NCBI GenBank assembly: GCA_049303905.1
Contig: JBAQNP010000010.1
Location: 1-31,978 of the forward strand
Length of the DNA stretch: 31,978 bases
Source: UBA2206 sp049303905
Lineage (GTDB): Bacteria > Patescibacteriota > Minisyncoccia > Moranbacterales > UBA2206
Reading direction: 5' to 3'
Shown piece by piece: positions 1 to 7,607 of the stretch. The position numbers and the translations under genes were made by a program. Under the pieces are notes generated by a model that saw only the letters and a list, made by a program, of their open reading frames with translations, had not been told where the DNA came from and did not search any database. Position 1 is the stretch's first letter; each line of letters opens with the position of its first letter.

Positions 1-1
1 C

Positions 2-148
2 TGGTATAATACCAAGAGAGTACACTATGCTTTCAAAAACAAACTTTCTCCGATACAATTCATACTGTCATTGCAAACTAATAATTTTAATTTACCTCAA
101 GAGTGCAAAGTAGGGTGGACTTATACACGTATTAGCAAAAACGTATAG
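2..148 (+). CDS. C-terminal end of an integrase/transposase (5' end outside the window)
   Basis: An open frame enters from the left edge and stops at TAG 146-148, giving 48 residues. It begins WYNTKRVHYAFKNKLSP, which fits the YNxxRpHxAL...P signature at the end of the rve/DDE catalytic domain of IS3/IS481-type transposases and retroviral-type integrases. The catalytic DDE residues would lie upstream and cannot be checked, so it could belong to a complete element or a remnant. No terminal inverted repeat is visible in the 48 bp before the next gene. The motif is seen directly; the family assignment is from memory of the signature. Confidence 0.6.
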   Translation, partial: WYNTKRVHYAFKNKLSPIQFILSLQTNNFNLPQECKVGWTYTRISKNV

Positions 149-161
149 ATTTTGTTATACT
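132..161 (+). promoter_or_regulatory. Candidate promoter of the DUF1653-type gene
   Basis: TTAGCA (132-137), an 18-bp spacer and TATACT (156-161) form a moderate sigma70-type promoter. It overlaps the transposase-fragment tail and leaves a 5' UTR of roughly 28 nt with no Shine-Dalgarno sequence. Confidence 0.45.
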
Positions 162-196
162 ATTAGCGTAAACTTTTAAGAAATATTAATATAAAT

Positions 197-484
197 ATGA
201 AAACCAAAGTTTCCTCTAGTCATAAAAATCATGACCAGCTTCATCGAGAGATTGATGATGCGAGAAAAAAAGTCATGGTGGGTGGTATGTATTCTCACTA
301 TAAATATCCGGAAAATACCTATGAAGTTATAAATCTGGGATTTATTGAAGCAACGGATGCCGTTTGTGTTATTTACCGAGCAACTTACGATAAGGAATTG
401 ATTTTTGTTCGTCCACTTGATAGCTGGTTGGATGTGTTAGAGCTAGAAGGTAGAAAAATTCCTAGGTTTAAGATAAAAAATTAA
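197..484 (+). CDS. DUF1653-family small protein
   Basis: A 95-residue cytosolic protein. The segment from about residue 30 (GMYSHYKYPENTYEVINLG) through VIYRATYDKELIFVRPLDSW to the C-terminal GRKIPRFK matches the layout of DUF1653: an opening G-x-Y-x-H-Y-K, a central YRA-Y, a W/FVRPL strand and a closing RxxPRF. The family is a small beta-rich domain of unknown function, often found as a stand-alone gene. The N-terminal 28 residues are charged and hydrophilic and are extra to the domain. The start at ATG 197 is the only sensible one, and no Shine-Dalgarno site precedes it. It converges on thrS with 6 bp between the stops. Confidence 0.75.
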   Translation: MKTKVSSSHKNHDQLHREIDDARKKVMVGGMYSHYKYPENTYEVINLGFIEATDAVCVIYRATYDKELIFVRPLDSWLDVLELEGRKIPRFKIKN

Positions 485-490
485 AAACTA

Positions 491-2251
491 TTATTTCTTG
501 TTTTTAATTTCTGCAACAACCTTTTCAATAAATTTTTCGACTGCCATAACTTCTTGCTCTTTCGTTCCTCGAGAACGGACGGCAACAGAATTGTCAGTTT
601 CTTCTTTTTCTCCGACTACGATCATGTAGGGGATTTTTTGTTTTTCGGCTTCACGGATTCTTTTACCAAGTGATTCGGATTGGTTGTGTAGTTCGACTCT
701 AATATTATCTTCTTTCATCTTAGAAACTAAATCGCTTGCATATTTTTCAAATTTTTCACTCACTGGCAAGATGGCTACTTGCACAGGGGATAGCCAGAGC
801 GGAAAAGCGCCGGCAAAATGTTCAATAAGAAGAACTAAAAATCTTTCATAAGATCCTAAAATTGCACGGTGTACCATAACGGGTGGAACTTTTTCACCTT
901 TTTCATTTATATATTCAAGCCCAAATCTTTTTGGAGTAGCAAAATCAACTTGAACAGTTGGGATTTGAATTTCTTTTCCAATAGCATCTTTAAACATGAA
1001 ATCCAATTTAGGCCCATAGAGAGCTGCTTCACCCTCTTGTTTTTTAGCATCCAATCCCATTTCGTCAGAAATTTCTTGAAGCATTTTTTCACAAGTGTCC
1101 CAATCTGAAGTTTCACCGATGTATTTTTCTGGGTGAGCATAATCTCGAACAGAAAGAGAGACCCAATGATTATCCCATAAACCAATGGAGCTGTATAAAT
1201 CTTTTATAATATTTACCATATTTTTGATCTCATCCTTTACTTGATCAACTCGGCAAAAAGAGTGCCCATCTTCAACTGTGATGGCATAAACTCTAGATAA
1301 TCCACCGACTTCGCCTGTTTTTTCAGCTCGATACTGCTTGTCTGATTCCATATATCTTATCGGCAGATCTCTGTAAGATCTTGTTTTTGAAGCATAAATT
1401 TGAGTTTGATGAGGGCATTGAACTGGCTTCAAAACGAATTGATGTTTTTTTCCTGATGTGACATGAAATAATTCATCACCAAATTTTTTTGCATGTCCGG
1501 ATATTTCGAAAAGTTCAGGTTTTGCTAAAGAAGGCGCTGATACTTTTTCAAATCCATATTTTCTGCAGATACTTTCCACTTCTTTTTTTAATGCATCGAT
1601 CAGTGTTGTTCCCTTGGGCGTGAAAAGCGGGAGCCCCGGACCAACCAAATCAGAAAAACAAAATAGATCCAATTCTTTTCCAAGCTTTCGATGATCTCTT
1701 TTCTCCGCTTCCTCGAGCATTTTGAGATATTCTTTCAAATCATTTTTGCTCTCAAAGGCGACGCCGTAAATTCTCTGAAGCATTTTGTTTTTTTCATCTC
1801 CTCGCCAATAGGCGCCGGAAATTTTTGTGAGCTTGAAGGCGTCAGCTGGAATTTCTCCGGTGGAATCGAGATGTGGGCCAGAGCAGAGATCAACAAGGTG
1901 TCCCGATTTATAAATAGAAACCTTTTCCTCTCCTTTTTTAGAAAGCTCATCAATTAATTCTAGCTTATAATCTTGTCCTAGCTTTTTAAAATCTTTCAAA
2001 GCTTCTTCAATTGAAATCTCTGCGTGCTCAAATGGATGATTAGCTTTGATCATGGCTCGCATTTTTTCTTCCAAAATTTCCAAGTCTTCCGGAATGAGAG
2101 TTCTCGGAAGTTCAAAGTCATAATAGAAGCCATTTTCAATAGAAGGCCCAATCGCAAACTTAGCTTCTGGAAACATTTCCAATACCGCAGCCGCCATCAC
2201 GTGAGAAGTGGAGTGACGGAGGATGTCAAGATTGTTTTGTGATTTATTCAT
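491..2251 (-). CDS. thrS: Threonine--tRNA ligase lacking the N-terminal TGS domain
   Basis: Charges tRNA-Thr with threonine in the cytosol. At 586 residues it is about 55 shorter than typical bacterial ThrRS because the TGS (N1) domain is missing and the protein opens in the editing (N2) domain. Editing-site residues are present: H13 and H17 in RHSTSHVM, C123 and H127 in CSGPH. The class II core follows (about 190-480) with all three zinc ligands: C279 in QCPH, H330 in EDGH and H461 in MVHRAILGS. The anticodon-binding domain covers about 485-586. The sequence around C279 reads CPHQTQIY instead of the usual CPGHxxIF, and motif 2 reads YRAEKTGEVGGLSR, so the active site is somewhat divergent. 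Start: ATG at 2251 directly follows an AT-rich repeat and has no Shine-Dalgarno site. A structured leader with its own strong promoter lies upstream. Confidence 0.97.
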   Translation of the reverse strand: MNKSQNNLDILRHSTSHVMAAAVLEMFPEAKFAIGPSIENGFYYDFELPRTLIPEDLEILEEKMRAMIKANHPFEHAEISIEEALKDFKKLGQDYKLELIDELSKKGEEKVSIYKSGHLVDLCSGPHLDSTGEIPADAFKLTKISGAYWRGDEKNKMLQRIYGVAFESKNDLKEYLKMLEEAEKRDHRKLGKELDLFCFSDLVGPGLPLFTPKGTTLIDALKKEVESICRKYGFEKVSAPSLAKPELFEISGHAKKFGDELFHVTSGKKHQFVLKPVQCPHQTQIYASKTRSYRDLPIRYMESDKQYRAEKTGEVGGLSRVYAITVEDGHSFCRVDQVKDEIKNMVNIIKDLYSSIGLWDNHWVSLSVRDYAHPEKYIGETSDWDTCEKMLQEISDEMGLDAKKQEGEAALYGPKLDFMFKDAIGKEIQIPTVQVDFATPKRFGLEYINEKGEKVPPVMVHRAILGSYERFLVLLIEHFAGAFPLWLSPVQVAILPVSEKFEKYASDLVSKMKEDNIRVELHNQSESLGKRIREAEKQKIPYMIVVGEKEETDNSVAVRSRGTKEQEVMAVEKFIEKVVAEIKNKK

Positions 2252-2262
2252 ATTATTTTTTT

Positions 2263-2336
2263 ATTAATTACTAATTAAATATCAATATGCTAATTTTTTG
2301 TACATTAGTATATTCGTAAAAATTCGTAATTCGTAA
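2263..2336 (-). repeat. ATTCGTA/TACGAAT intergenic repeat, thrS copy
   Basis: AT-rich block made of the words ATTCGTA, TTAGTA and TAATTAGT and their complements. It ends about 12 bp before the thrS ATG. Similar blocks precede dnaE, the glycosyltransferase and the CAP gene. Confidence 0.6.
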
Positions 2337-2341
2337 GGATA

Positions 2342-2496
2342 AAAAAAGCACCAAAATAATATTAGATTTCGAGTCTCGACGTTTTAGTCGGGAGGTTCCA
2401 CTCGAATTCCCATATCATTTGGGCGCTCTTTAAGCTATGTTATGCCTAGCTTGTGGCTGAAACTCCGCGGTTGGTGAGTCCGCATCAATGCTTCAA
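2342..2496 (-). promoter_or_regulatory. Structured thrS leader, T-box-like with a very short Stem I
   Basis: Read on the minus strand, a chain of hairpins can be drawn. The first is GCGG with CCGC, loop ACUCACCAA, which contains Thr codons ACU and ACC. The second is AAGCUA with UAGCUU. The third is CCCA with UGGG. The last is UUCGAG with CUCGAA, whose 5' side carries UGGAACC. UGGNACC is the bulge of the T-box antiterminator that reads the tRNA NCCA end; N = A would fit a tRNA with U73. The segment ends with GGUGC and seven U, and that end can pair with an upstream GCGCC-containing strand. I do not see the AGAGA and GNUG motifs of a standard Stem I, nor a classical competing terminator. It is therefore either an ultrashort T-box or another class of leader RNA. 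Confidence 0.5.
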
Positions 2497-2501
2497 TTAC
2501 T

Positions 2502-2529
2502 ATTATATACAAAAACTGCAAAAGGTCAA
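2502..2529 (-). promoter_or_regulatory. Promoter of the thrS leader
   Basis: On the minus strand: TTGACC (complement of 2524-2529), a 16-bp spacer and a perfect TATAAT (complement of 2502-2507). It predicts transcription starting near 2495, just before the structured leader. Confidence 0.75.
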
Positions 2530-2535
2530 ATTAAA

Positions 2536-2575
2536 ATGCCACAAGACCCATAATAAGGTTTCGTGGCATTTTTTT
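2536..2575. terminator. Hairpin terminator, U-run on the plus strand, partly bidirectional
   Basis: ATGCCAC (2536-2542) pairs with GTGGCAT (2563-2569), with further inner pairs. Seven T follow on the plus strand and TTTTAATTT on the minus strand. By position it should end the Cys-rich gene at 2599-2886 on the minus strand. Confidence 0.7.
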
Positions 2576-2598
2576 GTTGCGATGAATGTGTGGTGGCG

Positions 2599-2886
2599 TT
2601 AGGCATTAACGCCGGGGATAAAAGACCATGATCCTTTCATGATTTTTCTTCCAGTGCGAGGCATCTTGTCAGCTACTTTAAACCATCCGGCAAAGGAAAG
2701 TTGTTTGCTGAAGATTTCCATGCAAGTTCTGCATGCAATACTTATATCTTCAGGACAACATTTTTGGTCGCATCCAAAAAATTCTCCGTTTTCATGATAG
2801 CAACCTCTTCCTTTGTATTCATCATGAATTTTACGAAAAATTTCCTTGTATTTTCTTAAGAATAAAAAATTAAAGAACTTCGGCAT
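2599..2886 (-). CDS. Cys-rich small protein, unknown
   Basis: A 95-residue protein I do not recognise. The N-terminus is basic and aromatic (MPKFFNFLFLRKYK). The middle holds six cysteines and a histidine (C29, H31, C39, C43, C44, C52, C55) spaced like a small metal-binding or disulfide knot: GCYHENGEFFGC, then DQKCC, then ACRTC. The C-terminal 30 residues are basic and lack cysteine. An AAGGAGG Shine-Dalgarno sequence sits about 7 nt before ATG 2886, which fixes the start and argues strongly that the frame is translated. It lies 104 bp downstream of the RND pump gene on the same strand and is followed by a hairpin terminator. Cotranscription with the pump is possible. Confidence 0.75.
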   Translation of the reverse strand: MPKFFNFLFLRKYKEIFRKIHDEYKGRGCYHENGEFFGCDQKCCPEDISIACRTCMEIFSKQLSFAGWFKVADKMPRTGRKIMKGSWSFIPGVNA

Positions 2887-2990
2887 AATTACCTCCTTAT
2901 GGTTAGCGTTTTTATTAAGCAGGATATATATAAAATATCCCTGCTACTTATTTTATGAATTATTACAAATTAAAATAAAAAAAGCAAATT

Positions 2991-5900
2991 CTAAAATCTT
3001 TCTTTTTTTGAAATCCAACTTACATACAAAAGTGGAACAACAAAGAGCGTTAGGAAAGAAGAAAACATTAAACCAAAAATCACAGCACTACCGAGAGCCA
3101 TCCAGGTGGCGTCAGAAAGAGTGATAGGGATGAGGCCGAAGATGGTGGCGATGGAAGTGATGAAAATTGCTTCAAGGCGGGATTTGCCGGCGTCGATGAT
3201 GGAATCATAAAAAGGAATGCCGAATTTTATATTTAGATTTATTTTGTCGATGAGAATGATGGCATTTTTCACAACAATTCCAAAGAGCGCTAGAATTCCA
3301 ATTAACCCTGGGAAAGATAGGGCGACACCGAAAATTGCTAGTCCATAGAAAACGCCAATGAGTGCCAACGGCAAAGTGATAAGCACGATCATGGCTTTTT
3401 TGAATGAGTTGAATTGAATGATAAGCGTTGAAACAATGAGAATTCCGGCGATGGCCATGGCGCGCAAAATTGAAAGAACAGACTCGGCATTTTGTTCATT
3501 TTCTCCGCCATAAGTAATGGCATAACCCTCAGGCAAAATATAATCAGTTTTCAATTTTTCTTGAAACTGTGCCACTACTTCATTTGATCTTGTGTTTCCC
3601 TCTACTCCAGCCGAGAGGATCACGGCTCTTTTTTGATCAATACGCGTGATAGTGTCAACAGAAGGCTTAAGCTCTACTTTGGCCACATCTTTAATGAAAA
3701 TAGGCTGACCGGCAGAATTGGAAATTTGAAGATTTTGAATAGTTTCCAGGGTAGGAATTTTTTTCTCATCAAAACGAGCGTTGATGGAAATTTCTTTGTT
3801 ATCTTCGATTATAGTACTAATCTCTGTTGCGGAAATGGCAGTGCGAATAGTTGCACCGACAGCTTGCGCATTTAAATTATGAAAAGCTAGCTTTATCGGA
3901 TCAAGTAGAAATGTATATTGCGCCGGCGCGTCTTTTAGTGATGATTTTATATCTACTACTCCCGAAATAGAAGAGAGTATTGGCTTCAAATCATTGACGA
4001 TGCTATCGAGTTTCTGCAAATCATCGCCAATAACTTGCGCTTCAAAAGCTGCGCCCGATGGTGGACCACCCTGAGCTGATTCAACAGTGATTTCGGTTTC
4101 TTGAATATTGGAAAAATCTTCACGAATTTTTTTAGCTAGATCGTATGAGGTAATGTCACGATCTTTTTTATCGGAAAGGGTAATAGTAATGGAGGCCTTA
4201 TTGGAAGAACCACTGGAAAAATCTCCTCCGCCGTTTGAAGAAGCGCCCTGTTTTCCGGTAACAGTTGAGAAATTAATAATCTCCTTGTAATTTAATAATC
4301 TTTTTTCTAATTCCCCGACAGTTTTGTCAGTTTCATCTAAATTTAGACCGACTGCTTTTTCCACATTGATATATAGATTATTTTCGTCTGAAGCGGGGAA
4401 AAATTCCATTGGAACAATTCCAAAAATTGGCAGGAGAATGGAAGAAATAAAAAGCAAGATTGTGGCCGAAAGAACAATGGCGCGTCTTTTCTTAGTGCAG
4501 ATTGCCATTCTTAGATATTTTTCATAAATTGGGATAACTTTGTCAAAATGAATAATGCCGTGAATCAGTCGACTAGCAAAACTTGTGTCTTGGCTTTCTC
4601 CCTGAGTTTTTAATTTTAGTTTAATCAAATCATCGTCATACCATTCTTTCTCGGCAAGTATTTTATTATTCTTCAATTTTTCTTCCCCACCTTTTTCATA
4701 CCAATGCATAAGCCAAAGGAAGATGAAAGCAAAAATAGCGCTGAAGAAATAATTCCAAAAACCACCTAGATAAACTAGACTAGCAAAAATTGCCAGCATA
4801 AAAAATTCAATGATAAAAAAGAATTTTTTGGTGAGTCGGATTCTTTCTAGAACGGCGGCCAGTGGGTGATTGATGGCAAGAGCGATAATCAAAGAAGAAA
4901 TCAGAGTTACGGAAACAGTAATTGGAATAGAACGAATAAACGAGCCGATAATTCCGGTTGACAAAAGTAGTGGCAAAAATGCCCAAGTGGTGGCGAGAGT
5001 AGTGGAAGTAAGCACGACTTTGAAATCACGAAGCACCAAAAGCACAGCTTCTTCCGGAGTGAATTTTCCTGTTCTCAGGTATTGTTTCGTAGCACTCACA
5101 ACAACAATGGCATCATCCACTAAGAGTCCAAGGGAAAGAATTAAAGAAAAAATAGAAAGAAAATTGAGTGATATGCCAGTCTCATTCATTATGCCGAAAG
5201 TGGCAAAGAAAACTAAGGGAATAGCTAGTCCAGCCACAATAGCTTCTTTGAGACCGACGATCAAAAAGAGAATTCCAAAAACTAAAATCAAAGTTAGCAC
5301 AAAATCGTGTGTGAGTTGTTTGAAATCTTTTTTGATTATTTCTGAAAAATCGGTAGTCACTTGATAGGTTGTTCCTGGGGGAAAGGTTTCAAGTTGAGCC
5401 CCGATAACTTTCTTGGCTTCGTCAACTATATCAACAATGGAACCGCCGGTTTTTTTGACTAAACTCACCGTTACTGCGCTCTTTGGTTCTTTGCCATTTA
5501 TAGAAAGTCGAGAGTAAATAGTTTTTTTGATGGATTTTTCTGAAACTTTAGCAATATCTTTGAGATAAAGAATGTTTCCGTTTTGCATATGAAGCAATGG
5601 AATCTCACTTAATTTTTTGGCGTCAAAAAATCTTCCATCGACACTCACTGGATAGTTGAATTTTTCTCCTTCAAAATTTCCTCCGGGGAAAATATGATTA
5701 AGCGAAGAAACAATCTGATTGGCTTGGCCTACGGTGATATTATAATAAGTCAGTTTTTGAGGATCATAAGCAATTTCAAATTCTTTTTCGTCGCCTCCGA
5801 AAATATTAACTTCTTGCACACCGGAAATTTTTTCCAATTCATCTTTCAATTTTTGAGCTTGTGTTCTAAGTGTGAAATCATCATAATTTCCTGAAATGGA

Positions 5901-6422
5901 AAAAGTAAAAATTGGAGTACTATCAAAAGAAATTTCGTTAGACTCAGGATCATTGGTATCTTCCGGTAAATCTCTGACTGTGGCGACTTTATCTTTGAGA
6001 TTTCGCATTGCATCATCTTGATTTTCGGAAGTGTCAAATTCCACGGAAATAGCAGAAAAAGAATTGGTGGAGTTGGAAGTTATTTTTTTTATCCCCTTAA
6101 CTCCCGAAATGGCCGTTTCTAATTTTTTGGTCACTAACTCTTCAACATCAGATGGAGAGGCGCCGGGGAAAACAGTGGTCACAACAGCAAAAGGAATTTT
6201 CACTTCTGGATTAGATTCCAAAGGTAGGTTGATAAAGGAGTAAATTCCCCAACTGGAAAGAAGAATGATGAGTAAAACAACTACGCGAAAATTAGACACG
6301 AAAAAATTGAGCCAAGTTTTTTTCAGCTTTGGATCAAATTCTAGTTTTTCCAGATAAGCCGAGTCAGAAGAGAGAGACGAATCATTCTTCGGACAGTTTT
6401 CTTGTATTTCTTCGTGGTTCAT
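2991..6422 (-). CDS. RND-family efflux permease (AcrB/HAE1-like)
   Basis: A 1143-residue proton-driven exporter of the resistance-nodulation-division superfamily. TM1 (about 45-64) is followed by a porter domain opening with LPLESNPEVKIPFAVVTTVFPGASP. The TM4 proton-relay pair is visible as D436 and D437 in LGLLVDDAIVVV. A second porter half (about 680-950) and a second membrane half follow, giving the expected internal duplication. An unusual extra hydrophobic stretch (about 533-575) and a charged linker (575-640) lie between TM6 and TM7, which could add two membrane passes. A 37-residue hydrophilic N-terminal extension precedes TM1. It follows the adaptor gene by 8 bp, so the two form an operon. 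No TolC-like outer-membrane factor is present. Substrate unknown. No Shine-Dalgarno site precedes ATG 6422. Confidence 0.93.
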   Translation of the reverse strand: MNHEEIQENCPKNDSSLSSDSAYLEKLEFDPKLKKTWLNFFVSNFRVVVLLIILLSSWGIYSFINLPLESNPEVKIPFAVVTTVFPGASPSDVEELVTKKLETAISGVKGIKKITSNSTNSFSAISVEFDTSENQDDAMRNLKDKVATVRDLPEDTNDPESNEISFDSTPIFTFSISGNYDDFTLRTQAQKLKDELEKISGVQEVNIFGGDEKEFEIAYDPQKLTYYNITVGQANQIVSSLNHIFPGGNFEGEKFNYPVSVDGRFFDAKKLSEIPLLHMQNGNILYLKDIAKVSEKSIKKTIYSRLSINGKEPKSAVTVSLVKKTGGSIVDIVDEAKKVIGAQLETFPPGTTYQVTTDFSEIIKKDFKQLTHDFVLTLILVFGILFLIVGLKEAIVAGLAIPLVFFATFGIMNETGISLNFLSIFSLILSLGLLVDDAIVVVSATKQYLRTGKFTPEEAVLLVLRDFKVVLTSTTLATTWAFLPLLLSTGIIGSFIRSIPITVSVTLISSLIIALAINHPLAAVLERIRLTKKFFFIIEFFMLAIFASLVYLGGFWNYFFSAIFAFIFLWLMHWYEKGGEEKLKNNKILAEKEWYDDDLIKLKLKTQGESQDTSFASRLIHGIIHFDKVIPIYEKYLRMAICTKKRRAIVLSATILLFISSILLPIFGIVPMEFFPASDENNLYINVEKAVGLNLDETDKTVGELEKRLLNYKEIINFSTVTGKQGASSNGGGDFSSGSSNKASITITLSDKKDRDITSYDLAKKIREDFSNIQETEITVESAQGGPPSGAAFEAQVIGDDLQKLDSIVNDLKPILSSISGVVDIKSSLKDAPAQYTFLLDPIKLAFHNLNAQAVGATIRTAISATEISTIIEDNKEISINARFDEKKIPTLETIQNLQISNSAGQPIFIKDVAKVELKPSVDTITRIDQKRAVILSAGVEGNTRSNEVVAQFQEKLKTDYILPEGYAITYGGENEQNAESVLSILRAMAIAGILIVSTLIIQFNSFKKAMIVLITLPLALIGVFYGLAIFGVALSFPGLIGILALFGIVVKNAIILIDKINLNIKFGIPFYDSIIDAGKSRLEAIFITSIATIFGLIPITLSDATWMALGSAVIFGLMFSSFLTLFVVPLLYVSWISKKERF

Positions 6423-6430
6423 AATATTTT

Positions 6431-7507
6431 TTAGTCTTCAATTTTTATAAAAGAATCTTGGGCCAGAAATTTGTTGCCTTCAATGATAATTTTGTCTTCT
6501 GGCGCGAGATCGGCTTTTATTTCGGCTGTTTCACCGACAATTTTTTCAATGGAAACGTTTATCTTTTTGGCTTTTTCATTTTCAGCGATGAAAACATAGT
6601 TTTCATTTTGACTAATGATGACAGCGGGGATCGGGAGGATAAAAGAAGAATCTTTTTGCGGTTTTCTTTCGATTTCTATTTTGACAGCCAAAATTGTTCC
6701 AGTCGGAGAGGTGATTTTTTGATTTGGTTTGGCTTCAATCAGAAATCTTTTGGTAGCTGGGTCGGCCGAAGGAGAAATGCGGACAATTTTAGCAGGTATG
6801 TTTTCTTCGCCGTCGCTTAATATTTCCAGCGATTGGCCAATTTTCAAATCAGCTAATTTTTCTTTTTCTACATAGAATTGAAATTTGATCAAATTAGTGT
6901 TGGTTATTTTTGCCAAAGGTTGGCCGAAAGAAACTAAATCGCCAACAGAAACAAATTTTTCGGTGATTTGTCCGGCAATCGGAGAAGCGATATTACGGCT
7001 GTCAATAGCAGAAAGAAGTGATAGCTCGGCATTTTTGACTTGAAGTTTGGCAATGTCGCGAGCAATTTTTGTGCTGTCATTTTTGTCATTGTCATAATTT
7101 TCATCTGCCAAGTCTTCAGATTTTTTGGCTTGCTTTAGGGCGATTTCCAATTGTTGAACTTGAACGCTTTCAAAATTATTTTTCCCCAAAGTTAAGTTTG
7201 ATCCCATATCGTCGATTTTGACCAAATTTTGCCCTGATGAAACGAATTTTCCCAAGTCGATATTGGCTGAAACTACAATTCCGGAATTTTTGGCGCTCAG
7301 CGTGACTTCGCTGTCGCTAGAAATAATAGCGGGATATGTAGTGGCCTCCTTGAGACTTTTGCTATCTTTGGCAGTTTGAACTTTCACCAAGGTAGGCGCT
7401 GGAGAAGTTTTTGTGATTTCATCTTTGGAGCCATTTTTTTGGTGCAAGAAAAGCATTCCTCCAAAAATAATAGCAATGATTATAACGGCAAATATTGATT
7501 TTTTCAT
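6431..7507 (-). CDS. RND periplasmic adaptor (membrane fusion protein, HlyD/AcrA type)
   Basis: Pairs with the RND permease encoded 8 bp downstream. The start is placed at ATG 7507 (358 residues), which opens with the signal anchor MKKSIFAVIIIAIIFGGMLF. The frame runs open to 7690, but that longer version would overlap the promoters and start of the divergent SIMPL gene. After the anchor: a first beta-barrel/lipoyl half (SDSEVTLSAKNSGIVVSANI, DLGKFVSSGQNLVKID), a helical hairpin (about 100-160, Lys/Ala/Asp-rich), a second lipoyl half (SPIAGQITEKFVSVGDLVSFGQPLAKI), then the beta-barrel and membrane-proximal domains ending SFIKIED. The lipoyl GxVxxxxVxxGDxVxxGQxL pattern is diagnostic. The hairpin is short, which suits a cell in which no long periplasm has to be crossed; that is inference. 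Confidence 0.9.
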   Translation of the reverse strand: MKKSIFAVIIIAIIFGGMLFLHQKNGSKDEITKTSPAPTLVKVQTAKDSKSLKEATTYPAIISSDSEVTLSAKNSGIVVSANIDLGKFVSSGQNLVKIDDMGSNLTLGKNNFESVQVQQLEIALKQAKKSEDLADENYDNDKNDSTKIARDIAKLQVKNAELSLLSAIDSRNIASPIAGQITEKFVSVGDLVSFGQPLAKITNTNLIKFQFYVEKEKLADLKIGQSLEILSDGEENIPAKIVRISPSADPATKRFLIEAKPNQKITSPTGTILAVKIEIERKPQKDSSFILPIPAVIISQNENYVFIAENEKAKKINVSIEKIVGETAEIKADLAPEDKIIIEGNKFLAQDSFIKIED

Positions 7508-7535
7508 AAATTGTTCATTAATTATTTGAAATCTT

Positions 7536-7564
7536 ATGGTAGCAAATAAATAACAGAAAGTCAA
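7536..7564 (-). promoter_or_regulatory. Promoter of the RND operon
   Basis: Minus strand: TTGACT (complement of 7559-7564), a 17-bp spacer and TACCAT (complement of 7536-7541). The predicted 5' UTR is about 22 nt, with no Shine-Dalgarno site before ATG 7507. Confidence 0.6.
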
Positions 7565-7570
7565 TTTTTG

Positions 7571-7579
7571 TGATATAAT
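7571..7579 (+). promoter_or_regulatory. Extended -10 promoter of the SIMPL gene
   Basis: TGATATAAT is an extended -10 element (TGn plus TATAAT) without a good -35 box. It lies 7 bp from the -35 box of the divergent RND promoter, so the two are likely to influence each other. Confidence 0.6.
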
Positions 7580-7607
7580 AAAATTGTAATTATTAAAAAT
7601 ATAAAAA

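Noticed and set aside
2461..2490. The plus-strand 16-mer CTCCGCGGTTGGTGAG equals, as I remember it, a segment of gammaproteobacterial 6S RNA, suggesting a plus-strand 6S gene
   Set aside because: The surrounding promoter (TTGACC-16-TATAAT), U-run and T-box-like bulge all point to the minus strand and to thrS, and I could not build the long 6S hairpin with its central bubble. A covariance search with the 6S model would settle it.
4870..5364. 164-codon plus-strand frame antisense to the RND gene
   Set aside because: It mirrors the RND coding sequence, has no ribosome-binding site or family signature, and its Lys/Ser/Thr-rich text is typical of an antisense shadow.
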